DNA of 64,000 bases from Gemmatimonadota bacterium. GTDB lineage: Bacteria > Gemmatimonadota > Gemmatimonadetes > Gemmatimonadales > Gemmatimonadaceae. Location of the stretch: assembly GCA_028287235.1 (NCBI GenBank), contig JAQBQB010000030.1:310001-374000 (forward strand). Reading direction: 5' to 3'. Numbering within the stretch: position 1 is the stretch's first letter; the number at the start of each line of letters is the position of its first letter. The notes under the pieces were generated by a model. The model was not told the origin of the DNA and did no database searches. It worked only from the letters and a program-made list of their open reading frames with translations. Positions 1 through 7,015 of this stretch are shown one piece after another. A program made the position numbers and the translations under genes.

Positions 1-188
1 ACGCTGGCGACGTAGAAGCGCCCCGTTCGCGAATCGAAGTCCATGCCTTCGGGCCAGAAGGTGGAGTCTGGAAGCGTGGCGCGAACGTGGCTGTGCACCT
101 GCGGCTCGCGGGTGAGCGCGTCGAGGGCCGTTGCGGTGGCGATCATTAGCGCCGCGCGTCGAATCGATGCTCCGAACAGGGCTCTCAT
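1..188 (-). CDS. Secreted SMP-30/beta-propeller-like protein, N-terminal part (cut by window edge)
   Basis: Only the first 62 or so codons are present; the rest lies left of the window. ATG at 188 is followed by an arginine-containing, alanine-rich N-terminus that looks like an export signal. After it comes WPEGMDFDSRTGRFYVAS, the pattern that opens the first blade in SMP-30/gluconolactonase/LRE-like and NHL-type propellers (an E-G-x-x-[FY]-D-x-x-T-G-x-[FL]-Y-V-[GS]-S signature). This suggests a periplasmic or secreted lactonase-like or sensor propeller. The substrate cannot be inferred. It is divergent from the TonB-type gene at 358. Confidence 0.65.
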   Translation of the reverse strand, partial: MRALFGASIRRAALMIATATALDALTREPQVHSHVRATLPDSTFWPEGMDFDSRTGRFYVAS

Positions 189-228
189 GCCTGCACGGTG
201 CGACCGCGTCCAAGCACCGACCACGACT

Positions 229-292
229 CGGTGACGAAGCGCGCGATCCCGCGGGGCGGCGGTGCCGCCCTCGGGACGAGACGATTCGTCAC
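229..292. repeat. Nested inverted repeat in the divergent promoter region
   Basis: CGGTGACGAA (229-238) is the perfect reverse complement of TTCGTCACCG (283-292). Inside it GGGCGGC (252-258) and GCCGCCC (262-268) form a second hairpin. The element fills the gap between the divergent genes starting at 188 (minus) and 358 (plus), so it could be an operator pair, a 5-prime-UTR structure or a terminator-like insulator. Function is not determined. Confidence 0.4.
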
Positions 293-357
293 CGGCTTTG
301 AACGTCTCGCACCTCCGCTCTGGATGCGCCACGCTCCGCGTGCGATCGTTGCGGCGT

Positions 358-1065
358 ATGATGAGACTCTGGATGACCTCGTACGCGCGGCGGTCGCCGC
401 TGTGGAATGCCGGAGTGGTGAGCGTTGCCGCTCACGCGCTCCTGATCGGCGGGGCGGTCGTTGGAACCGCGCCTCCGCCGTCGATGTCGCGGGAGAGTTT
501 TGCCAACCGTGTCTACTACTTGCCGCCGCCCGATCGTCCGCAGGTGGCGCGCGGCTCGCGCGAAGCGGTGCACTACATCACGCTGGCCGAGGGGCTCGGC
601 ACTGGTCCGGGACCAGCGGCGATCGACGCACGCCGCGCCATTGGACTCACGGAGCATTCTCGCGACGCGGGTCAGAAAGCCGTCGATTCCGTGACCGCGC
701 CGCCGCTCGTCGGCGAAGAGCACGGCGACTCCGTGTTCACCGTGCTCGAGGTGGACAGCGCCGTCGTACGCACGCAGTCGAGCGCCGCGCCCGCGTATCC
801 GCTCGACCTGCTCACGAAGCACGTCGAGGGCGCGGTGACGGCGCGTTACATCGTCGACACTACCGGCTTCGCCGATCCCGAGTCGTTCGTCGTCCTCAAA
901 TCGACGAACGACGGCTTCGTCCGCGCCGTGCAGGCCGCCCTCCCGTACATGCGCTTCTCACCGGCGAAAATCGGAACGACGCGCGTGCGGCAGCTGGTGG
1001 AACAGATCTTCACCTTCCGGATCAACTCGGGCGACTCGGCGCCGGTGGCCGGCCCCAAGCCATAA
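358..1065 (+). CDS. TonB family energy-transducer-like protein
   Basis: The 235-residue product has a short basic N-terminus, one membrane segment (about residues 15-35, VSVAAHALLIGGAVV), a proline-containing linker with PPPDRP, and a C-terminal region typical of TonB C-terminal domains: PAYPLDL, EGAVTARYIVDTTGFADPESF and a final MRFSPAKI...VRQLVEQIFTFRI. TonB proteins span the inner membrane and pass proton-motive energy to outer-membrane receptors. Short stand-alone homologs without ExbBD nearby, as here, may instead serve peptidoglycan- or regulation-linked roles. ATG at 358 was chosen because it just precedes the membrane helix; an ATG follows at 361 and an upstream in-frame ATG at 262 would add a non-hydrophobic arginine-rich leader. 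Confidence 0.75.
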   Translation: MMRLWMTSYARRSPLWNAGVVSVAAHALLIGGAVVGTAPPPSMSRESFANRVYYLPPPDRPQVARGSREAVHYITLAEGLGTGPGPAAIDARRAIGLTEHSRDAGQKAVDSVTAPPLVGEEHGDSVFTVLEVDSAVVRTQSSAAPAYPLDLLTKHVEGAVTARYIVDTTGFADPESFVVLKSTNDGFVRAVQAALPYMRFSPAKIGTTRVRQLVEQIFTFRINSGDSAPVAGPKP

Positions 1066-1068
1066 AGG

Positions 1069-1095
1069 GGGCATCCCTCCCCGCGCGGAGTGCCC
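1069..1095 (+). terminator. Hairpin after the TonB-type gene
   Basis: GGGCA (1069-1073) pairs with TGCCC (1091-1095), with an inner CTCC/GGAG pairing. It begins 4 nt after the stop codon of the TonB-type gene. No T-run follows, so it may be only a weak or factor-assisted terminator. Confidence 0.35.
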
Positions 1096-1151
1096 GTGTG
1101 CATTATGTGGGTGTTCACACAGCTCTCCGTCTCAGCAGAGGAACACCCCGC

Positions 1152-1544
1152 ATGCTGTATGCTCTCGTCTGTTACAATTCCGAGGACACCGTCTTCTCTT
1201 GGACGAAAGAGGAAGACGACGCGGTCATGGCCAAGCTCGCGGTGGCGCACGAGAAGCTCGCCAGCAAGGGCAAGCTCGGGCCGGCGCTTCGGCTTGGCCC
1301 GTCGAAGACGGCGACGACCCTGCGGAAAAATCAGAACCCGCCCCTGATCACCGACGGCCCGTACGCCGAGACGAAGGAAGCGCTGCTCGGCTTTTACGTG
1401 ATCGACTGCGACTCGCAAGACGAAGCCCTCGACTTCGCGCGCGACCTGGCGAAGGCGAATCCGGGCGGCGCGTACGAGATTCGGCCGATCAGGTTCTTTC
1501 AGCCGGGGAGCCCTATGCCGGCGACTACCGCGGTTACGGCGTAG
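1152..1544 (+). CDS. YCII-domain (YciI-like) protein
   Basis: A 130-residue protein starting MLYALVCYNSE and carrying the YCII/DGPF hallmark ITDGPYAETKEALLGFYVIDC, followed by the alpha-beta ferredoxin-like region ending in EIRPIRFF. YCII proteins are small dimeric alpha-beta barrel proteins, often encoded beside ECF41-type sigma factors and of unclear biochemical role. No sigma factor adjoins this copy. The start follows an AGAGG ribosome-binding site about 10 nt upstream. Its 3-prime end overlaps the 3-prime end of the convergent LytTR regulator by 11 bp, so the two mRNAs are antisense there. Confidence 0.85.
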   Translation: MLYALVCYNSEDTVFSWTKEEDDAVMAKLAVAHEKLASKGKLGPALRLGPSKTATTLRKNQNPPLITDGPYAETKEALLGFYVIDCDSQDEALDFARDLAKANPGGAYEIRPIRFFQPGSPMPATTAVTA

Positions 1545-2340
1545 CCGTCTCCACGGCCTCCGTTCGCGCGCCGAGGCGCGCATGGAGCCGCTCGCGGTAG
1601 GTGCGTGAGAGCCGGAGCTTCGCGCCGTTGCGCAGCACGATGATCGCGTCGCCGGCGAACCAGGGCTGCACCTCGACGATGCGGTCGACGTTCACGATGT
1701 ACCGCCGGTGGATGCGAATGAAGGCGCGCGGGTCGAGTTGCGGCTCGATGCTCGCCGCGGTCATGCGAATGAGATGGCTCGCGCCGGCGACGTGCAGCCG
1801 AATGTAGTTGCCGTCGGTCTCCCACCAGTCCACGTCGGCGGTGCGGATGATCTTGAGCACGCCGTCGACTTTCACGGCCACGCGGTCGAGCGCCGGCTTC
1901 GCGCTCTGCTGCTGCGTCGCGGCCGCATAGTCCGACAGCAGCGCGCGAATGCGCTCGGCGTCGCCGCCGGCACGCGCGACGTGCACGCGTTCCTTCGCGC
2001 GCGCGAACGCCTCGCGAAAGCGTGCGGTGTCGAACGGCTTGAGCAGATAGTCCACCGCGTGCACGTCGAAGGCGCGTACGGCGTACTGGTCGAACGCCGT
2101 CACGAACACCGTTGCCGGCGCCGCCTCGCCGTCGAGCGCGGAGAGCACGCCGAAGCCGTCGAGATCGGGCATCTGTACGTCGAGAAAGAGCATCTGCGGC
2201 TGAAGCGCCGTGACCTGCTCCACGGCCTCCCGGCCTCCGGCACACGCGGCGACGACTTCCGCTTCGCCCGTCTCTTCGATGAGGCGCACCAAACGGCGGC
2301 GCGCGATTTTTTCGTCGTCGGCAACGATGACGGTCAGCAT
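1534..2340 (-). CDS. LytTR-family response regulator
   Basis: Residues 1-120 form a receiver domain: acidic pocket VADDEK, phosphoacceptor LFLDVQMPDLDGFG (Asp about 54), switch Thr in VFVTAFD and Lys in LLKPFD. Residues about 160-260 form a LytTR DNA-binding domain (VKVDGVLKIIRTADVDWWETDGNYIRLH; RIHRRYIVNVDRI). Such regulators bind imperfect direct repeats and often control surface or quorum functions. The ATG lies one base after the TGA of the upstream kinase (TGACATG arrangement), so the two are translationally coupled and almost certainly form one two-component system. No target repeat was identified. Confidence 0.93.
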   Translation of the reverse strand: MLTVIVADDEKIARRRLVRLIEETGEAEVVAACAGGREAVEQVTALQPQMLFLDVQMPDLDGFGVLSALDGEAAPATVFVTAFDQYAVRAFDVHAVDYLLKPFDTARFREAFARAKERVHVARAGGDAERIRALLSDYAAATQQQSAKPALDRVAVKVDGVLKIIRTADVDWWETDGNYIRLHVAGASHLIRMTAASIEPQLDPRAFIRIHRRYIVNVDRIVEVQPWFAGDAIIVLRNGAKLRLSRTYRERLHARLGARTEAVETATP

Positions 2341-2341
2341 G

Positions 2342-4321
2342 TCAGCTCGTGAGTGTGAGGTCGGGTGAATAGGCGCCGCTCTCTCGCAGGGCGGCGACGG
2401 CGGACGCGAGCGCGTGCTCTCGCTCGAGCGTCATTCCGCGCTCGTCGGTCGACTCGAGCGCTACGCGGAGATAGTCGCCCAGCCTGGTGAGCTGTCGCTC
2501 GGTCAACGCGGCATCGCGGCGCACGGTCTCGGCGATTCCGTCGAGCGCGTGCAACAGCACCTGTGGAATACCCTGCAGCTTGGTGGCTCGCGCCTGCGCC
2601 GCCGTGAGCTCGGCGGTGAGCGCCGTCGTGGCCATCTCGCGCGTGCGCAGCCACTCCCGCAGCACACGCCGGTGGCCGATGGCGACGAGAATCCAGAAGA
2701 TCACGAAGTCCACGACGAACGTCATGTGCCACACGGGCGACGACACCGGCAACGCCGGCTGCGTCAGTGTGTGCAACAGGGCGACGTGCAGGAGCGGAGC
2801 CGCGATGCAACCCACGACGTAGACGACAGTGGTGCGGCCGAGCGAGTCGCGCTGCATCGGCAGGCGCCGCGAGAGTGCGAGGATCGCCGGCGTCAGCACG
2901 GCCCAGATGAACGCCGACGTCATGTCGGTGCGGATCATCTCGAGCCACGACTCCTGGGCGCGGTGGCGCAACATGTTGTACATCACGCTCTGCTGCGTCC
3001 AGAGAAGCCCGCAACAGAACCAGATTATCGGAATCGTCATCCACGGGCGGCGCAGCATCGACGGCACGTGAATGCCGCGCAGCTCGGTGGCCTCGATCGG
3101 AGTCACGACGGCGCCGTCAGCCGCCGATTCGACGTCGGGCTGGGCAGGTCGACGGCGCGCGGGAATCGTCAACTCGGCGATCGCGCCGCCGGAGGTGTTG
3201 CTCGTGAGCCGCAAGCGGTCGTCGTCGCCATAGAGGATCGCCAGCCGGTCGCGCACGTTGGCGAGGCCGATCCCACGCCCTACGGCGAACGATCCGGCAT
3301 CGAGCCCCACGCCGTTGTCGGCCACTCGCACGAGGAGCGAGCTCCGCTCGATCGTCGCCGAGATGTCGATCTTGCCGGCGGCGCGGCGTCCGCTCAGCCC
3401 GTGACGAATCGCGTTCTCGACCAGTGGTTGGAGTACGAAGCGCGGCAGCAGGCAATCGACGGCTGCGTCGTCGACGCGGTAGTCGATCGTCAGCCAGTCG
3501 GCGAAGCGAATCCGCTGAATCTCGAGATATGGCTCGATGCCGACGATCTCTTCACCGAGTGTGACCTCGTCGCCCTTTCTCGCGAGCGCCGTCTTGAAGA
3601 TGGCGGTGAGCTGCCGGAGCACGCGGCCCGCGGCGGCCGGTGCGTCGTAGGCGAGCTCGGAGACCGCGCCGAGCGAGTTGAAGAGAAAGTGCGGTTGGAG
3701 CTGCGCCTCGAGGTAGTCGAGCCGCGCACGGCTCAACGACGCCTCGAGGCGCTTGGCCAACCGCTGGCGCTCGAGCAACGCGCTGCGCACGAGAAGCGTT
3801 TCGGCTACAGCGACCACGGCGATATACGCGACGACGTCGAAGTCGGCGTAATAGACGACGGACGCGAGGAAAGGGACGAGCTGTTTGGCACCCGTGAGCT
3901 CCACCTGCGCGATACGCGAGACGACCGTGTCGATCCACGCCGCGACGGCGAGCATGGGCACGTGAAGGGCGACGAGCGACAGCAGGTTGCGCGCGATCGA
4001 CCGAACGTACCGGTGCCACAGCGCGATGCCCGCGCTGAGCGCCGCCCACAGCACGGCGAGGACGAAGTCCTCCTCGAGGAGAGGTGCGCGACTCAGGGAT
4101 TGCTGGGCGAGCGCGATCGACATCGCGGCCTGGAGCCAGAAAAAGGCGAGCCAGGCCGCGAACAAGAGCGCGCTGCCGCGGAGCGTACGAAGCGAGCGAA
4201 GCGTGGCGTTGTCTCCTTTCACGTCGATAACTTGTGTGCGGGACCGTTGACGAGTGTCGCCGAAGTGCTCGGACGTGCTCGGCGCGGGACGAGCCGTTGA
4301 AAACGGCCTCCGAGTCGACAT
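2342..4321 (-). CDS. Bimodular LytS/YpdA-type sensor histidine kinase with a degenerate second kinase module
   Basis: The first half (about residues 50-390) is a complete LytS-type kinase: several hydrophobic helices, the phosphoacceptor QPHFLFNSLG (about residue 210), an N-box PLVENAIRHGL and the ATP-lid motifs VADNGVGLD and GRGIGLANVRDRL. The second half starts again with membrane helices (MTIPIIWFCCGLLW, about 426; further helices to about 550) and a His_kinase-like coiled segment. There the PHFLFN motif reads PQVLLH and no ATPase domain follows, so this half cannot autophosphorylate. It probably signals to LytTR at 2340. Start choice is uncertain: ATG 4321 has a GGAAAA-like site, but an ideal AAAGGAG (4213-4219) lies 8 nt before an in-frame ACG at 4204. 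An ATG at 4399 would overlap the divergent gene. Confidence 0.88.
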   Translation of the reverse strand: MSTRRPFSTARPAPSTSEHFGDTRQRSRTQVIDVKGDNATLRSLRTLRGSALLFAAWLAFFWLQAAMSIALAQQSLSRAPLLEEDFVLAVLWAALSAGIALWHRYVRSIARNLLSLVALHVPMLAVAAWIDTVVSRIAQVELTGAKQLVPFLASVVYYADFDVVAYIAVVAVAETLLVRSALLERQRLAKRLEASLSRARLDYLEAQLQPHFLFNSLGAVSELAYDAPAAAGRVLRQLTAIFKTALARKGDEVTLGEEIVGIEPYLEIQRIRFADWLTIDYRVDDAAVDCLLPRFVLQPLVENAIRHGLSGRRAAGKIDISATIERSSLLVRVADNGVGLDAGSFAVGRGIGLANVRDRLAILYGDDDRLRLTSNTSGGAIAELTIPARRRPAQPDVESAADGAVVTPIEATELRGIHVPSMLRRPWMTIPIIWFCCGLLWTQQSVMYNMLRHRAQESWLEMIRTDMTSAFIWAVLTPAILALSRRLPMQRDSLGRTTVVYVVGCIAAPLLHVALLHTLTQPALPVSSPVWHMTFVVDFVIFWILVAIGHRRVLREWLRTREMATTALTAELTAAQARATKLQGIPQVLLHALDGIAETVRRDAALTERQLTRLGDYLRVALESTDERGMTLEREHALASAVAALRESGAYSPDLTLTS

Positions 4322-4383
4322 CGATTTTCCGTGATCCATACCATCGTGGCACCAACGCCTCGACAGCTCAAGCTCCGGAACGC

Positions 4384-5994
4384 ATGGATGGGGAAGCAAG
4401 CCCGCACGGCATAGCGATCGTCAACACGCGCATCTGGACGGGCGACCCAACGCGCCGCTGGGTCGACGCGCTGCTCACGGACGGCGAGCGGATCTCCGTG
4501 ATCGGCTCGAGCGCGGAAGTGATGAAGCGCGTCACGCCCAAGACGCGGGTGATCGACGCCCGCGGCCTTTTCGTCTGCCCCGGGTTCATAGACTCCCACA
4601 TTCACTTCCTGCAGGGCGGATTCGGCCTCGCATCGGTTCAGCTTCGCGACGCGTCGACGCGCGCCGAGTTCAGGAAGCGTGTTGCCGAAGCGGCGGCGGC
4701 GAGGCCGCCGCACACCTGGCTTCGCAACGGCGACTGGGACCACGAGCTCTGGGGCGGCGAGCTTCCGCGAAAGGAATGGATCGACGACGTCACGCCGAAT
4801 CATCCGGTGTGGGTGAACCGGCTCGACGTGCACATGTCGTTGGCGAACAGCGCCGCGATGCGTGCCGCGGGCATCACGCGCGACACGCCGGACGTCGCCG
4901 GCGGCACGATCGTGCGCGACGAGAACGGCGAGCCGACCGGAATCTTCAAGGACAACGCGCAGGCGCTGATCGATCGTGTGGCGCCGGTTCCGACGGATGC
5001 GGAGCACGATGCCGCATTGGACGCGGCGATGCGCTACGTCGCAAGCCAGGGCGTGACGTCGGTCCATCACATGGGCACCTGGAACGATCTCGGCGTCTTC
5101 GAGCGTGCGCACGCGGCGGGACGGCTGGCCACGCGGCTCTACGCCGCCGTGCCCATCGACACCTGGGAGCGGCTTCGCGATCGCGTGGCTGCCACCGGCC
5201 GCGGCGACGACTGGCTGCGCATCGGCGCGTTGAAAGGTTTCGTCGACGGCTCGCTCGGCTCGCACACCGCGGCGATGCTCGAGCCGTTCACCGACGCGCC
5301 GGACGATCGCGGACTGTTCGTGAACGCACCTGAGGACCTCTATCGCTGGACGCGCGACGCCGACGCCGCGGGCTTGCACATGATCGTGCACGCGATCGGC
5401 GATCTGGCGATTCGCACGCAGCTCGACGTCTATGAGAAAGTGGCCATTGAAAATGGCGCCCGGGATCGCCGGTTCCGCATCGAGCACGCGCAGCACCTCG
5501 ATTGGCGCGACGTGGCGCGTTTCGCGAAGCTTCGCGTGATCGCCAGCGTGCAGCCCTATCACGCGATCGACGACGGCCGCTGGGCCGAGCGGGTGATCGG
5601 CCCTGAGCGCGCGAAGCTGACGTACGCCTTTCGATCGCTGCTCGACACTGGCGCGCGTCTCGCGCTCGGCAGCGATTGGCCGGTTGCGCCACCGACGCCG
5701 CTCGAGGGCATCTACGCTGCCGCGACGCGACGGACGCTGGATTGTCGCAATCCAAGTGGGTGGATTCCGGAGCAGCGCATCACGGTGGAAGAGGCGTTGC
5801 GCGGTTATACGGCGGACGCGGCCTTCGCGTCGTTCGAGGAGGGTGTGAAGGGGACGCTGGCGCGCGGCAAGCTCGCCGACTTCGTGTTGATCGATCGCGA
5901 CATCACGCGAATTCCGCCGGACGAGGTCGCCGGGGCACGAGTCGTGATGACTGTGGCGGGTGGACGCGTCGTGCACGAGGTGCGCGGCGCGTGA
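4384..5994 (+). CDS. YtcJ-like amidohydrolase (Amidohydro_3 family)
   Basis: The 536-residue product has the N-terminal beta strip (AIVNTRIWTG), then the metal-binding strand GFIDSHIHF, a later IEHAQH histidine strand and the GSDWPVAPPTPLEGIYAA strand with the catalytic aspartate. It ends in the second half of the beta sandwich (GKLADFVLIDRDITRIP). These are the metal ligands of the amidohydrolase superfamily, YtcJ subgroup, whose members hydrolyse N-acylated or cyclic amide-type substrates with one or two divalent metals. No signal peptide, so cytoplasmic. The ATG at 4384 begins MDGEASPHGIAIVNTR just before the conserved strand. It is divergent from the sensor kinase. Substrate is unknown. 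Confidence 0.9.
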   Translation: MDGEASPHGIAIVNTRIWTGDPTRRWVDALLTDGERISVIGSSAEVMKRVTPKTRVIDARGLFVCPGFIDSHIHFLQGGFGLASVQLRDASTRAEFRKRVAEAAAARPPHTWLRNGDWDHELWGGELPRKEWIDDVTPNHPVWVNRLDVHMSLANSAAMRAAGITRDTPDVAGGTIVRDENGEPTGIFKDNAQALIDRVAPVPTDAEHDAALDAAMRYVASQGVTSVHHMGTWNDLGVFERAHAAGRLATRLYAAVPIDTWERLRDRVAATGRGDDWLRIGALKGFVDGSLGSHTAAMLEPFTDAPDDRGLFVNAPEDLYRWTRDADAAGLHMIVHAIGDLAIRTQLDVYEKVAIENGARDRRFRIEHAQHLDWRDVARFAKLRVIASVQPYHAIDDGRWAERVIGPERAKLTYAFRSLLDTGARLALGSDWPVAPPTPLEGIYAAATRRTLDCRNPSGWIPEQRITVEEALRGYTADAAFASFEEGVKGTLARGKLADFVLIDRDITRIPPDEVAGARVVMTVAGGRVVHEVRGA

Positions 5995-6024
5995 CCTGAC
6001 GTCTTTCTCGTTCCTGCATCGACG

Positions 6025-6966
6025 ATGTTCGGGCACACCATCCGGATTCCGCGGGCCGCGGTTGTTCTCGGAGCTCTAGTATCTCTGGTCGCGCTCGGTG
6101 CACCCGCTGCGGGTGCGCAGTTCCCGCAGCGCGCGCGCCCGCTGAGCGGCGTGGCATATACCATCCACGTGGGCGGCGCGCCGCACGCGGGAAGCGGTAT
6201 GGCGGCCGCGATGGCGAGCCCGTCGCCGACCTACACGGCGAGCGCCATCTTCGCCGCGGGGCGCGGCCGTCTCGACATCCTGGAGGGCGGCGTGGAGTCG
6301 CTGTTCGCCAAGGGCGACTACGTGCTGTTCGACAGCACCGATCTCGTGATCGTGCATCCCGCCACGCGCGAGTTCGTGCCGCTGCCGCGCGACGCGGCGG
6401 ACAAGCAGCTGACACAAATCGAGGCGATGGGCCTCAAGCTGACGATTGCCGACGTGAAGGTGACGATCGACAGCGTGCCGGGGAGCGATACCGTCGCCGG
6501 CCGCGCCACGCGCCACTTCCGGATGACGACGGCATTCACGATGGCGATCGACGCCGGGGCGATGCAGCAGCGGCTGGCCACGGAGAGTACCACGGACTAT
6601 TGGGTGGCGTCGATCCCCGGCATGCCGGGCAACCCGCTGCTGCAGGCGAACGGCTTCGCGTCGACGCCGGTGTCGACGGGCATGTTCAAAGAACTCTCAT
6701 CGCGCGTCGATTCGGCCGCGGCGCGCATGGGGTCGGCGGTGGCGCTCAAGACCGCGACGTTCAGCCGCCTGATTCAGGGGCCGGGGTCGATCGTGCAGAT
6801 GCAGCAGACGTCGGAGGTGTCCGGCCTCAAGCAGCGCGATGTCGATGAGAGTATGCTCATTCTGCCAGCGGGCTACAAGCAGGGCGTGCTCCCCGGAACG
6901 GAGGGAGCGCCGATAGGGGACACCGGCGCGAAGTGGCGGACGTTGCCGGCGCGACGCTTTCCCTAA
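6025..6966 (+). CDS. Exported protein resembling DUF4412 proteins
   Basis: A 313-residue protein with a clear signal peptide (hydrophobic LGALVSLVALGAPAAGAQ, cleavage probably after AGA). The body reads as a periplasmic beta-rich protein: it contains a short statement-like repeat of measured-value strands (YVLFDSTDLVIVHP, DTVAGRATRHFRMTTAF) and ends LILPAGYKQGVLPG, a pattern shared with DUF4412-type periplasmic proteins. I cannot name a function. It sits 30 bp after the amidohydrolase and may share its transcript. A 13-bp hairpin follows the stop. Confidence 0.7.
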   Translation: MFGHTIRIPRAAVVLGALVSLVALGAPAAGAQFPQRARPLSGVAYTIHVGGAPHAGSGMAAAMASPSPTYTASAIFAAGRGRLDILEGGVESLFAKGDYVLFDSTDLVIVHPATREFVPLPRDAADKQLTQIEAMGLKLTIADVKVTIDSVPGSDTVAGRATRHFRMTTAFTMAIDAGAMQQRLATESTTDYWVASIPGMPGNPLLQANGFASTPVSTGMFKELSSRVDSAAARMGSAVALKTATFSRLIQGPGSIVQMQQTSEVSGLKQRDVDESMLILPAGYKQGVLPGTEGAPIGDTGAKWRTLPARRFP

Positions 6967-6968
6967 GC

Positions 6969-6999
6969 TGTCATCCCGAGCCGCTCGCTCGGGATGACA
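6969..6999. terminator. Perfect 13-bp hairpin between convergent genes
   Basis: TGTCATCCCGAGC (6969-6981) pairs exactly with GCTCGGGATGACA (6987-6999) around a 5-nt loop. It lies between the plus-strand gene ending at 6966 and the minus-strand gene ending at 7016 and so could stop transcription in both directions, though no T-tract follows either way. The GTCATCCCGAGC arm belongs to a widespread intergenic repeat type; a related copy is at 21521-21555. Confidence 0.6.
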
Positions 7000-7015
7000 A
7001 TTGACGGTCGGACGT

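Noticed and set aside
4219-6036. Long reading frame of about 600 codons antisense to the amidohydrolase
   Set aside because: Composition is Arg/His/Ala-rich with no recognisable domain. It mirrors the plus-strand gene, which has full family motifs; such shadows are usual at this GC content.
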